Positions 20,901 to 33,811 are shown, numbered from the stretch's first letter. The stretch: 64,000 bases of DNA from Asterella californica (GCA_036924285.1 JAYKYS010000005.1:20372001-20436000), one strand, 5' to 3'. Notes: generated by a model not told the origin, from the letters alone. Program-made: numbers and translations.

Positions 20901-21964
20901 ATCGTCATCCAAATCTTAAAACCTCCAATCTCCATAACTCATTTAATATGAGTCCGTTTGTGATGATTAAAAAGTGAATCTTGTCTACTCGTCGAGCTCT
21001 TCACAATAGTCAAATTCACATTTTGAACAAGTTTGGAAAATTTTGTTTTCCAACCTATCTTTCACTCACTAGCTGCTCCACGACACGACAACATGGTGCT
21101 CTTAAACTTCTTCGTGCGTTCACCTCCAAGTTCACTGTACGTCACCAAAATCAATTTCAGAAACTGCAAAGTGTAGTGCAGAGAGAAAGCTAAAAAATGT
21201 CCCCTCGATGATGAAATTGCTATAAGCTCGATAAAACCAAACTATATAAAAAATGCCAGATACTGCGAGAATTACAATTTTGAAACTATTGGTGCAAAGA
21301 CGCTCTTAGAACTTGACTAACCATTTAGATTATTTTCTAAGCTTTGGAACTTTTAAACTTCAGAATCGAAGCATTTTGAAACCAAGTGCACATGCACATC
21401 CTTGACTTGTTCATTTCACAAACGATCGAGCGGTCAAAATGAAAATCTGTTACATTATGTCATTCGGAACAATGAGAATTGAGCATAATCACATCCTTAT
21501 AATTGAATTATAAGGAGATGGTTTATCTTGCTTACCTACGTGATGTTTATATCTCTGAGTGTAAGGGAATCAAATGATGAACCCAAACATTTGTCCATCT
21601 TTTTTCATGCTAGTTTGTAGTCTTCTTCATTACAACTCAAAACCCCTATTATCATTTTTCTCTTCGATCTTTTCTTTGATTGTTTCAAAGAAGTTTGTGC
21701 ACTACACTTGAAGGATTTGGTGAAGGACTTGGGAGGGTGCTTGCAAAGGTCTATGCACATGCGTAGGCTTATACTCTTAGGAGGTGATTCACTTACTTTG
21801 AAGAGTGTAACTCCTTGTAGGGGGTTCAGTTTCGAGTGAAAGTGATCTTGTTGGAAAGTTATGTTCAAGGTTTTACAATGATACCAAAAACATCTCATTT
21901 GGAGCGGGCATGAGATATTTTACGAGAATTTAAACTTTACCGTTAGATTCAGGTGTTTGAGGTA
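20901..21964. other. Noncoding DNA 5' of the gypsy remnant
   Basis: I see no gene or gag/protease sequence, so the retroelement's 5' half is missing. The repeat phrase 'acctccaagttc' and short A/T runs are all I can point to. Confidence 0.4.
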
Positions 21965-24559
21965 AGATGAAGTAGCTGAGGCGTTTGCTGTAAGGTCAAT
22001 CTATTCTATTGGAGATCTATTTTCAGGTTATGATCAGTTTCAGCTTGCTTTGGAGAGTACAGACTTGACTACCATGCGTACACCTTTGGGATTGATGCGG
22101 ATGTGTACTCTTCCTCAGGGTGCAACAAACTCAGTAGCCCATATGCAAAATGCGATGCGTAAGGTGTTACGAGAGTTTGGGCCTGAGGTCACTATCTCGT
22201 TTCTGGATGATATTCCCATGAAAGACTATCCGATGGAAGACAAAGACGAAGCTATGACTTCTGATGGATGCAGAAAGTTTGTTGCAGACCACATTCGAGA
22301 TGTGAAGAAGATTCTGATGCGTTTGGAAGAGATACACCTAACTCTGTCAGGTACCAAATCTCGCTTTGGAATGTCAGAGATTGTGGTGGTGGGTCATCTG
22401 TGTGGTACTTTTGGAAGACGTCCGAACCTAGAGAAGGTAGACGCTATAGCAAGGATAGCTGATTGCACCAACATCACTGAGGTTCGATGGTTCTTAGGAG
22501 CTTGTGTGTTCTTTCGTGTGAGTATTCCTCATTATGCACACATTGCTGAGCCTCTGTATGCACTTCTGAGGAAAGAAAAGAGGTTTACTTGACGGCAAGA
22601 ACATCACGAGACGATGGAGCAGCTGAAAGGGATTCTGAAGTCTCCACTTGTACTAAGGAGGCTTAATTACGAGAGCGGGAGACCTGTTGTACTTACTGTT
22701 GATACGAGTCCAAAGGCGATTGGATGGGCGGTTGGTCAAGAAGATGCAGAAGGTGTGCGGTTTGTTTCAAGGTTTGGAGCTCGGATCTTAACAGATAGAC
22801 AACGTAACTATCCTCAAGTGAAGCGTGAATTGTGGAGAGCTGTTACTGCTATGAAGGTAGATCGAGAGTTCTTGATAGGAGCCCGTGTGATATTAGAAAC
22901 AGATTGTTTGCCTTTGTTGGGTATGATAGCAAACTGAAATACATCAGATATAGCAATGCTGCGATGGATTGCTTATGTTCGGAGTCTGAATCCTGAGCTA
23001 AAGCATATAGCAGGGAAAGACAATCCAGTTGCAGATATGTTGTCTAAGGCTCGTTATACAGATGAGGATGAGATGTTTGCAGAGGTAGAGAATGAAGAAA
23101 AGAGAGACGTTTGGTGCCAAGTTGGTCAGCAGACTTCAGACTTGGAACCACTGCCGTTCAATGAGGAGTTCTACTCAGAAAAGTTCCGCGATATTGGATT
23201 TTATCTGAGTTCGTTATGCAGAAGAAAAGGATGGAGTGATGCAGAGTTCAAAGAGATCAGACGGAAGGCGTACAGTTACCTTCTACGTGAAGGTTCTCTG
23301 TGGAAACGTCCGAAGAGAAGAGATGGGATGCTTGCTAGAGTGGTGGATGATCAACCGACAAAGCTTAATCTACTGGAGGAGTTTCATGATACCTTGTGGG
23401 CTGGACATCGTGGAGTATGAGCTACATACACGAAGATGAAGGAGCGTTACTGGTGGAAGGGTTTGTATCAAGACGTGGTGGACTTTGTTGGGTCGTGTCT
23501 GCATTGCCAGTCCTACTCTAAGGTCCGTTACAGAGATGGACTTGTATCTACTTATCCACCTAGTATCCATTTTCAGTGGGTTCTTGATCTTGTGATGATG
23601 CCACCGGGGTTATGAGGGATGCGTTACTTGGTGTTGGCTCGAGAGGATCTCTCCAACTATGTGGAGGGACGAGCACTACGGATGAAGACTACAGAGAATA
23701 TCTGCAAGTTCGTGCTTGAAGATATCATCTGTCGTTATGGATCAGTTGGGAGATTACGTGCAGATAGGGGCGAGTTGAGAGACGCTGAAGTGAAGGAGGT
23801 TTTTGCTCGTTATGGAGTAAAGCTTCAACTTCCTACTGCTATGAATCCAGAGGGACAGCGGTAAGAGTGAACGAGGACACCCTTCTATTGTTCATGCTTT
23901 AGTGAAAGCATGTGATGGTAGACCTAGAGAATGACCGAGACTACTTCCATTTGCTTTATGGGCTGATAGAACTACACACTGTACTACAACTTGCTATATG
24001 CCAGTTGAGCTTATGTTGGGACAGAAATCGATCATGCCTGCTGAGGAGCACTTTCCTACATGGGCTACGCTACCGTGGGAAGATGGTATAGATCGTGCTT
24101 CACTCCTTGCTTTACGTATTAGGCAGCTGGAGCGAAGGGAGGAGGATCTTGCTGATGCGCAGGAGAGGCTGAAGGTGGCTCGAGTCAGAAACAAGGAACA
24201 TTTTGACAAAGACTCACCGACTATGACCGAAGTCAATACATGTTGGTGATTGGGTTCTGGTATATGATAGCACGTTGGAGAATCAGCATTCTACACATTC
24301 TCGAAGATGGTCCGGACCTTATGTTGTGCTAGATGTGTATGAGAATGCCACTTATAGTTTGCGTGAGTTGGATGGTACTCCTTTGAAGCTATCCGTGGCT
24401 GGCAAACGTGTGAAACTGTTCAAGAGACGCGGAGGGTCAGTCGAGTTATTCAACTTTCTGGAGTCAGAGCTGAGGACAACAAGAGACGGAGACGTCCCAG
24501 TATTTGATGAGGCTGAGGCGGAGGAGAGTGACGATGAAGAAGAACAAGCAGAAGACTGA
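21965..24559 (+). pseudogene. pol: Ty3/gypsy pol: RT, RNase H, integrase
   Basis: RT: FSGYDQFQLALES, TPLGLMRMCTLPQGATNS, and the catalytic FLDDI (usual YVDD) at about 22199. RNase H: LTVDTSPKAIGWAVGQ, RQRNYPQVKRELWR, ETDCLPLLGMI, IAGKDNPVADMLSKARY. Integrase: zinc-binding H...H (EEFHDTLWAGHRGV) and CLHCQ; the catalytic core has D in WVLDLV, D in RADRGELRD and E in NPEGQ. GPY/F-like RRWSGPYVVLDVYENATYS is followed by an acidic tail. In-frame TGAs end segments at 22592, 22937, 23422 and 23615, with another near 23930. Frameshifts near 23858 and 24235 complete the decay. All stops seen in the main frame are TGA. Confidence 0.9.
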
Positions 24560-24590
24560 ACAGGTTGGCACATGCCGGAGGATGTGCAGG

Positions 24591-24605
24591 TTTGGAGGGG
24601 GTGGA
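24591..24605 (+). other. Polypurine tract
   Basis: Purine-rich tttggagggggtgga directly before the TG that starts the 3' LTR, where a plus-strand primer is expected. Confidence 0.7.
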
Positions 24606-25838
24606 TGTCGTGATGTGAATCATTTCACATAGTAAATGATTCACTTCTCTGTTAGGCGTTAGTCTCTCTGAGTGAAGTTAAGACCTCAGAGACGTCCATT
24701 TTTTGAAGATGTTATATATTTTGAGTCTTGGTAGGTTGATTACCATGTCGATAGGATTTAAGCTCATGGGTTGTATTTGCGTGTCACCCATGCACGCTTT
24801 CTAGCTGATTTAAGTTATCTTTCGGGGCTGCGTGTCGTTTTAGGTAGTTTAAGTTTTACGCTGGCACTCTACGGGGCTTGACGTGGTTGCCTATGAGTGT
24901 AGTTAAGTTGCTATATAGTTTAAGGCACAAAAGGACAACCAAATGGAGCTATGAACTCTCATTGGTTCATTTTTGTCTTTTGTAAAACTCTAAGTTTAGA
25001 AACAGAGCTCTAGAGTGGATTTCGAGCAATTGGTGAGGGTACTGCGAAACCTGAGAGCACAGGGAGATAGAGCTCGTCGTGCCAAGCACTGTCAGCAAAA
25101 AGGTTGATCGATTTGGAGCAATAAAGGAGTTATGGCTGATTGAAGTTCGATTTGTGTCAGAATTGTAGCACTTTTGTTGAATTTGAGGTTTTGAGTGTCA
25201 ATTGCAGCAGAATTGAGGAAATTGCTTCAAACCTTCGTGGTTGTGTTCATTGTCAGCCGGGCTACGACTGTCAAAAGAGTTTCAAGTGATTTGAGTTACT
25301 GAGTAATTCAGGGCGGCCGCTGAAGCAGAGGGGGTATGTAAAGCTCGCAATCTAGAGCAGCAACTTCAGAGAATGAAATCAGGAGGTCCAACTTCACAGG
25401 AGTGTTCAGCAAGCTGTGTACTGCAAATCCTGTAAGAAACTTCAAAATTTATCAAGCCAATCTCCTGTTATAGGTCGAAATAGCTGGCTGGGTACCAGAA
25501 ATTGTCATAATTTCTCTGTTCAGAAAGTTTCTACTCATATCTTGGTGCTCTGAATTGATCTCAAGCTGAAACTTCGTATGTGTATCCAGTAGGACCTCAT
25601 TGACATGTAGGAGAAGTTCTGAAGTCTAAACCTTCACATATTTCTCAATCCTGAGTGTCAAAGTTCACCGTCAGATCTTATCGTTGCTAGTTAAGAGAAC
25701 TTTGCTTCTTGAACATATCCGAAGAGCCAAGAGACTTGTATGAGCGTTTTTTAGTATCACCTTGTAACCTGAAGCCTATCCTTTGAGCAAACCAGCCACA
25801 GCCAGGAGTCTAGTGCTTCCCTAAGTAGACTGAACACA
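24606..25838 (+). repeat. 3' LTR of the Ty3/gypsy element
   Basis: Begins TGTCGTGATG after the polypurine tract and probably ends GAACACA at 25838. From about 24711 on it matches 9349-10589. A perfect inverted repeat (gtgaatcatt/aatgattcac) lies within its first 45 bp. After the probable end, another 'cacagccagaag' copy follows to about 25925, so the true end could be further right. Confidence 0.75.
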
Positions 25839-25939
25839 TCCTTCAAGCTCATATCACAGCCAGAAGGTTCCGCCCTTCCCGAGGAAAACTCTCAACTCTA
25901 CAACGTCCTCATAACAGCTCCTCTACAAGGTACATGTGT

Positions 25940-26480
25940 CTGTTCAACTCATATGAAATGACACTTATGCGTCATCGTCAAATGATGCACATGTGCCATC
26001 TTACATGTCCTTCCATGCATCTTGTCAAGTGACACCCATGCGTCACATCAACATTTTTCCTTGTCATCATGTTTCACCTAAGCACCACATCACCCACTCG
26101 CATTATTAACATTACCACCTCAGCATATTGACACATCAGCAATCTGTCCAATCAGCAATGAGAAATCAGCAAAATGACATGTCATCAATCTTCCACACAA
26201 GAAATATTTTGTTACTATCATATCAGCAAATTTCCATGTCAGCATCGGACTGCCACATCAACACTTTGTCTCGTAAATCCGTAAAACTTTTAAATCTCAT
26301 TAACTTCTCCGTCTTATCTTTGGTTGCGTCATTTTGAAAACTAAAATAGATCTACGCAATGAGTCTTACACAGTAGTGTCTTCGGATTTGCATAATGATC
26401 AAGTTGAGGACCAAATTGCTACCAACCTTCTCTTTTGACCTACAATAGGTCCACGACACAAGATCACGCTTACACTTCTG
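25940..26480. repeat. TGATGTGRC-motif repeat, inverse of 53.7-54.25 kb
   Basis: Reverse complement of this stretch aligns in order with 53711-54233: 'gtcgtgga', 'tgctgatgtg' phrases, 'gtgtcatttgacga'-type end. It carries many 'cacatcagca'/'tgtcagca' words. Not coding. Confidence 0.65.
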
Positions 26481-27796
26481 AAAGAGTGTTTGTACCTCTT
26501 GGTGTATGGGTTATGTTTGCATCTGCTAGTTATTTTTGGTTAGATGATCATTTAATGCTTAATATTTAATATTAATAAATAATATTTTTTATACATAACA
26601 TTCATACATTATCAATAACAAGAAATGAACATAGTCTAGTCTCGTATACATTAGGTCCACAAAGCTTCTAGTGTACATCGGGATGTATCCCACCAGAAAT
26701 GTATTTTCAGTACGCAGCCAATTCATGTAATCCAGTTTTTCCTCTCTTCTATAGCTTGTCTTCTCTGCGCTGAACTTGTACACCTCACTTGGGATGCATA
26801 TTAAGTTTTCAGTGACAGAAATTGATGTTGTTAACTGAAGCTTAACGTTTATATTTCATCATGATCAGAAGACTGATGTCTAGTAAAATAAATTAATAAG
26901 TACAAGGGGAAAAGAGTAGCATTCTGCAACTGCACTTATAGAGGGTTTGCAGTTATACATTGGTGCCGAAATGTGTTGAATTGATACTTATAAATCTCCT
27001 TATAACTACAAAATTATACTTAAATGTAAAAGTCTTAGATCAGAAAACAAGCAGAAAAATATATTTTTATAACTCAATACGAGAAAAATGTGTAGAAAAT
27101 AAAACAAAAAACCATATAGTATATATATGAAAATTCCTGAAAAACATATTTTGTTCACGTACAAGAAGAGAGTAAGCACTACCAAATAGTCACGATACCA
27201 GAAGAGAGTAAGCATGACAATTGACAATATGTAGTAACATATTTTAGAGCAAAACAAATACAAAGAGAAAAATATAGTCGTTTAGAGTAACGTAAATGAC
27301 TTTGTTTCCCTCGTGGACGAGGAGCATGTGTGGATGTTTCAGATTTATACATTGTATTGAATAATTACTATTTTATTTATTAATTATTATTATTATTTGA
27401 AAATTTTAATATTTCATTTAAAGAGGGTTTGAATTTATATATTTATCACTAGTAAAAGTAAAGTGAGTAATTACTGCAGTTTACCGTTAACCATAAGTGC
27501 AGCAGCAGTATATTTTTACCATGTATTTTCTTTGAGAGTAGCTGACGCATTGCATATATCAGGGTTTGCACTTATCCATGTCTTGAGGTATTTTGAAACA
27601 TTCAGCACTGAGATAAATTATAAGACTTCTGCAATATCAACTGTTATTCAATCGTGAGAAATTATTCTGTTGGTTATTACATATTCAGTGAACAACAAAG
27701 AATCATCATCTAACATATGTTTTTTTTTTCTTTTTTAAAAAGTGGAAGATATTTTTTATTGCACTTTAGGAGATGGGTATAAGATCATATGATAGG
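26481..27796. other. AT-rich noncoding DNA
   Basis: No gene. 26510-26660 has a weak relative of the 19.7 kb dispersed repeat. 27350-27420 is a TTATTATTA-rich run. Confidence 0.45.
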
Positions 27797-28427
27797 ATCG
27801 AACGGTAGACGATAGACATAGTAAGAATCAGCATATCGAGAACACACAAAACTCATGGACAAGCTTAAAAAATCAACTTCTTTTGTAGAGCAGCATGGAT
27901 TCTACTACTATGGGTCAGAAAGGCACACATGTCTAACGATGAGGCAAGCATCACAGCAATACCTAAGGTGTGTAAATGATCGAGTTTTTTTGTCAGAATC
28001 GAATGATAAATGATAGACATATTACTAATTATAGTCTCGAGAACATAAAGAAGTCCAAAGACATGGAAAAACTTAGAAATCCAAGCATCTTTTTAAGACA
28101 ACAAGGATTTCACTATCCATAGATCATTGACCAAAGAGACACACATATCTAACGAGGGGGCAAACATCACAGCAATATCTAAGATGTACAGACGATCGAG
28201 TGTTTCTTTTGTCAAGATCGAATGATCGACGATAGACGTAGTACGAGTCAACATCTCGAGAGTACACAGAAGCTCGAAGACATAGACAAGCTTAAGAATC
28301 CAACCTTTTCTTGTAGTCTAGCATGGATTCCATACCTTGAGGCAAGGAAGCACACATATATAACAAGGAGGCAAGCACCACAACAATACCCAAGATGTAC
28401 AAACGACAAAGTATTTTTTTGAAGAAA
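27797..28427 (+). repeat. Three-copy tandem repeat, ~200-217 bp units
   Basis: Units start near 27797, 27999 and 28216 with 'gatcgaa.g.t.gacgatagac' and share 'tctcgaga.cac', 'gcatggatt', 'cacacatat', 'gaggcaagca' and 'caatacc.aag.tgta'. Noncoding and moderately diverged. Confidence 0.8.
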
Positions 28428-29889
28428 ACTGAATACTAGAATTCTCATTGATCCAGCCGAACAGAGTTGAAAAATGTACCCAACCTCCAAGCACGGGACC
28501 TAGACGTCAGAACCCCCTTGGAAAAAAGATTGGAGTTGAACTGTGATCGAAAGGTTGAGAACCACTACTAGCAGCACTCGAGCTTTGCTTGAGGTACCAA
28601 TAATAGTAAAATCTAGTATTATAATGAAAACTTTAACATCTCATAAAATACTATTATAAAAAATAAAATATATTAACTATATTTAAACTATTACATTAAA
28701 TATAGCTGATGGGTTGAGGTAACTAATGAGAAACTCACTCGATCACAAACAAAGCTTGGGCGGCAGCAGGGACTGGTTCATCCTTTCTCGGATTTCTCAA
28801 CTCAAAGACCGGCAAACATAGGCCAAACCTCTTACTGTATAGTCATCCAAAAAATACCAGAGGATCAATGTGACATCACTAGAGGTTGACGTCGATTCAG
28901 TGCTCGTTGTTCTCGAAGATGAATATGTTGTTATGCTAGTCGAGTGGTTAGACATATAATCAACGAGTCCGAATGATATCTTCGTTGCAGGTAAGTCATA
29001 CATTTGTGTGCTTTCATTATGAAATTGAATTCTTATGTTCAAATTTGATATTGTAATCGATTGTGTTACAAAACACATATATGATTCATCATCTGTCATT
29101 CGCTTTGTGATTCAATCTGAGTTTTCCGTTCACTTTGATAATATGTGTACTTTTTGCATTCTCATAAATATTGAATTTAGTAGATACAAAGTCAATCATG
29201 ATTTCATATAAATATTGCTCAATGAGCTTATAAAAAGATTTCAACCCGAATGTTCATTAATAGAAGATTCTGAAGCATGTATTCACGTTCTTCAGTTTGA
29301 ATCCATATGTTGATCATGTGATTGTTCAATATCTCTCACCTGGTTTGTTTACCAACAAGTTTTGTATGAGTTTGCAAAGAGGTATGATTCCTTGTAGACA
29401 AGTATGAAGATTTTTTTAAAGAGTAATGCACACAACTTAAACTTATCATGTCTCTTCAAAATATAGAAAATCATGGATCTTGAGATGAGATCTAACAAGA
29501 AGATTATAATACTTGTATTCTTATGGATCAATGAACTTCGCATAACATAGAAGATAAAGTATATTTGATGATCTACCAAAGAGAAAGAGGGAAAGTCATT
29601 TTTTGATAGTCTGCAATCATTTGGTACCTCTCAAAACATAGCTTGGTAGTGTTTTTTGTTGTTTTTTACTTTGCTAGCATATTCAAGGTTTGTAAAGTAC
29701 ATTGGTTTCCAAAACAACACATTCATTGTAAGATGTGATTTGTCTTAGAAGATTCTATCTCACACCAGTTTAAATGCACTTGTTGCTCTTAAAATCAACA
29801 GTGATCTTAAACAATTCATTAAGTGTTTTTTATGATCTCTTCAATCCATCAAAATAATTCATGAGCATCAACGAAGGGTTCGAAAAGAA
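28428..29889. other. Gene-free interval
   Basis: 28797-29099 (minus) is an open frame rich in Ser/Thr without known similarity. The remainder is AT-rich. Nothing supportable. Confidence 0.4.
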
Positions 29890-30130
29890 CTGAAAGATGT
29901 CATGTGTTCATATACATCACTACACAACATACATCGCTGTCTAAACTGAATAATACATATACCCAACATACATACTGTGTTATACATAATAGTACACTAT
30001 GAAATGCCAACCGACCACACAAAGATCACGTGTCAAGCCAAACCTACTATGCATATTAGAGAATCTAAGTTACATTCATTTCGCTCATCTATCATGACCA
30101 AAAGCTTGAAAGCTCAACTCAAAAGAAGTG
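29890..30130 (+). repeat. Diverged partial copy of the ~390 bp TG...CA family
   Basis: 'atcactacacaacatacatc', 'atgccaaccg' and 'cttgaaagctcaactc' follow the same order as in 31178-31574, with many substitutions. Confidence 0.6.
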
Positions 30131-31177
30131 AGGCATACAAACCTTAATTCACACTACACCTCCAAAGGGGTCTGAAGAAAGAACCTATGTTAACAACATT
30201 CACGGCTTTAAAGGGACAAATATCATGCACTTTGCTAAATAGTAGAGCCGCTACACATGATATGAGATTTATCATTACACAACATACATCGATGTCTAAG
30301 GATGATCTAAGAAAGAAGAGAATACTCAATATATTAAATATTTTGGATAAAGCGAGATAAAACTTGAGCTCATTTAAGTCACATGTAAATACAAAGTGTA
30401 CAAAGAGCAAGTGGAAAGATTTTAGAAACTGAAATAACCCAAACAAGCATTTGGGAATGTTTTTTTGGTTTGATTCTTCTTCAAATGCACATTATTCTAT
30501 AATCAAAGGTTCGATGTGATCTTGCACACATTTCACGCATAGAAAGATGCAACATCAATGCTCAGTTGTGCAAAAAGAAAGAATATAATTATTTCTTTGA
30601 GTACGAACACACAAGTTTCTACAATCATTTTTAACTACACGTGTCGTTACTTCTTAGATGTAAGAGTTAAATAAAGTCCATGGAGGATAAAATCATCGCA
30701 GCTTGTGAACCTTTTTTTGGTAGTATTTGATGTCATCACCATCTTTTCTTAAGAAATCATCCATCAAAACTTGGATACTAGTGAGAATCTGATTCAAAAT
30801 AAAATTAAAAAACTGTAATTCGACTCGATATTTCTAACCATGATAATCCTCAATGCGACATGATCATGATATGATCGCTAACCTTCCTTTGGTAGCATTG
30901 TTCTTGAAACCACAACATGTGGAGGTGTCTTCTTTCAACATATTTAGAGGAAATAAAACCTCTCGCTCTTAAGTACGATCAAAGTCCTACAATGATCATT
31001 CATACTAGATTTTCCTCCTTTAGTAGCAAACTACTTGCAGATTCTTCATCCCAACTCCACATAACGAGTTTATGATCTGGTTGATAAGCAGTCTCCAAAT
31101 TCTTCCGAATGATACGTAGAACGTCCAAACTTGAACCCCTTAACCACTACAGATAGTCAAAGTTTGTCAAAATCCTT
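30131..31177. other. Gene-free interval
   Basis: No recognisable gene. 30275-30300 repeats 'acacaacatacatcgatgtc', a fragment of the same ~390 bp repeat family. Confidence 0.4.
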
Positions 31178-31574
31178 TGTCGTGCGTACACATCACTACA
31201 CAACATACATCGATGTCAGAGATACACAACACATACACATAACACATGCACGATGTCGTGCACATACACAAGTGTACCACAATGATAAACGGTATGTACT
31301 CACTCCACCATGCCAACCGGTACTAAACAATCACTAAAGTCGAGCCAAATCTATTCTATGCTCGTAGAGAATCCAGATTGCACTCACCAAGACTATCCAT
31401 CATAGCCAGGAGCTTGAAGGCTCAACTCGAAGAACTAAGGCCTCCAAACTCTACCTGCAAAGTATACTCGTAGTGGACTATCCCACCAACTCGTCCTAAC
31501 GGCACTAACGGCTCTACCGAGATTTATCACTCCGCACTCGGTCAACCTAGCCGAGGTGCCAAACTGACGTGGCA
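31178..31574 (+). repeat. ~397 bp TG...CA solo-LTR-like repeat, reference copy
   Basis: Starts TGTCGTGCG and ends GACGTGGCA, the TG...CA format of LTRs. The minus-strand copy at 62016-62395 has the same two ends (TGTCGTGCG...GACGTGACA). I find no matching 5 bp flanks. Confidence 0.7.
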
Positions 31575-31579
31575 ACTAT

Positions 31580-31690
31580 CGCGCGCATACACATCGTTAC
31601 ATAACATACATCGCTGTCAGAGGTACACCACACATACACATAACACATGAACGATGTCATATCCATACACGAGTGTATCACAATCATTCC
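31580..31690 (+). repeat. Second, partial unit of the ~390 bp family
   Basis: 'gcgcatacacatcgttac..acatacatcgctgtca' repeats the first 105 bp of the preceding unit, giving a head-to-tail partial duplication. Confidence 0.7.
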
Positions 31691-32940
31691 CTTAACTGAC
31701 GGTTAAGTCCTTCTTACCCCAGATAGCTCCATATCCCAACTACGTGATATACACCTTCATGGACGCAAGGTCAGGAGGTCGGGTGCTACATCGCCCCATC
31801 ATTAGTCGCTTGTCTGCAATCCACGTCTCACATCACGCAAAGATCTAATCGGCTATCTCTGCTATATACATCTAAGATAAACCCACCGTCCAATAGAAAT
31901 GACAGTTAGAGGTGTGTCAAACATGACATGTGTCAACCTCTCGAACAAGCATCACACACCAACATACGGACTGCTCCACCAGCAGACCAACACAACACAC
32001 ACCTCAAGCCTGCGCATACAACTACTGTAGTGTCTCAAGATTTCTCCTTTAGCTCATTTAGCATAAAAGACTTCGTTCCCTAAAGAGATTTACACTAGTA
32101 TCGTTGCTCTAAGTTCTAAGATCTGTTCAAACACCCAAACACGCGAGATTTGTCTAGAAATCCCATCTTCTCACAAAATCAAACGACTTCCAGACCCTTC
32201 AAAAGGTGCCATAGACCCAAATATACAAATACAACCTAAAAGATCACACAATCACCTACGGCGAAGCTCGGGAAGACGCTTCTTGCTTCCAGATCACGGC
32301 TTCCAGTCTTCCCACGATGATCTTCCCGAAGCAATTCTCGGCTTCTACGGGTTCAACTCGGCTTCTGACACCTCCAGAAGACTGTCTCTGCTTCATAGAT
32401 GCAACTTACCAATTTGTCTGTCACACATTGCTTTTTCAATTTCCAACGAGGTTAGATAATTCACAAGGTGTATACCCCCTGTAGCCTTCTCAGGTTTCTA
32501 CCTACGAAAACGGTCTTCCTGCAGCACTACAACAACATTCACTTTCACGGAAGCTCAATAGAAGTCATGGAAGCTCATTAGAAGAAGATAGGAGGGTGGG
32601 AAGATAAGGGAAGATGAGGAAGAAGAGAAAATCCAAACAAGAGGAAACAAGATGAAAAAGAGAAATTAAGATTCCGACAGGCTTCTAGTCCGGATCCTGA
32701 CTAACAAGCCATCCTTGCTTGTAGTAATTTGGGAAAAAAGATCACAAATCGGCTTACAATTACACAGTCTTCTACTCGAGGATGTCATCTTCTGCTGTGA
32801 AAAGAAGGCTTCTTTCTTCTTCTGTCGCTGCTCCGACTACTCTGACGTCAAGGATCAATCTCCCTTATTTCCTTAAACCCTTAGGAAGTCTGCGACGATC
32901 GAGCGGTTCGTCGCTTTGCCGCCGCAGTCTTCTCGGGAGG
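31691..32940. other. GAAGA/TCTTC-rich noncoding DNA
   Basis: 32260-32850 is dense in 'cttct', 'gaagc' and 'gaagat' words, similar in composition to the pseudogene region at 34.6-36.2 kb. No gene seen. Confidence 0.4.
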
Positions 32941-33811
32941 AGGAGTGATCTGTGAGAGTATGTATCGTTGGTCCTAATGGGTTCTTGAGAAGATTAGCAT
33001 GGTCCCCACTTAACGATGGTGGTGCAGATGAGGAGATCCGTCAGAACCTTTTTAGGATCCACGATATTAATTCTCCCGGTTGGTTCGTCTTTGAGTGTCT
33101 CAGTTGTCATGCAGAGAAGTCGATTAGCTGTTATGTGACCGTCAAAAACAAGTCATAGAAAAGTGTTTCTCTGCATGGTGTCTGTAAATCTGAAAGCGGA
33201 TCCGTCCGAGGGTTGTAAAAACTTCCGTGTGGTTTCGTGTGTCGGACAGCCCGCCGGGTTAAGTGTGTAACATTGCTCTGATCTCCTGCGATGACATGCA
33301 TTTTTGTGGGAAGGAAAAGGTCAAAGAGTTGCTCTATTTCTAAGAGAAAGACGACATTTTTTTCCGTGAGAGGTTCGAGGAATGCTCAACTCGGCTCACA
33401 CCCAAAGGAAAGCGTGGTTCTGTATTTCATGCAGGCCTCAACCGAGATCAGACGGACGGAGTTGAAGAAGGTTTGGGGCGTCAATATCTTTCATCCGCTG
33501 TATTTTCACTTCCGTTCCATCGACACCTCTCCTGATCCGAGTGTCTTCAAGAGATTTCATTTTCTTACAAAAGATGGCCCTCTGTCGTGTTCTCATTATG
33601 ATGCGAGCAAGAGCTTCGAATACTCCATCTCCTTGAATGTCGCGGTCTAAGTTGACGTTCACATAGAGATAAATGTTCCACTTTGTGACTTTCTTGTCTC
33701 TCTTTTTTCAAAGGGAGATAGCCGACGAGATAGCCGATTCACTCGGGTTGCTGGTCGGATCATTCATTTGGTCGGATCAGCAACCCGTCGGTGAGTTCAT
33801 GGAGAGTAGAC
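32941..33811 (+). other. GC-richer block directly upstream of an 18S fragment
   Basis: Two open frames (32952-33158 and 33291-33650) have no similarity I recognise. The block ends with a 10 bp perfect stem (cgggttgctg/cagcaacccg, 33744-33787) and runs directly into the first base of 18S rRNA. It may therefore be a 5' external transcribed spacer rather than protein-coding. That is inference from position only. Confidence 0.4.

Larger units (their letters stand above)
21965..25838 (+). mobile_element. 5'-truncated Ty3/gypsy LTR retrotransposon
   Basis: Order RT, RNase H, integrase, GPY/F-like module, polypurine tract, 3' LTR; integrase after RNase H is the Ty3/gypsy order. The 5' LTR, gag, protease and the start of RT are absent. 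The first recognisable residues are SIYSIGDLFSGYDQFQLA. Confidence 0.85.
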
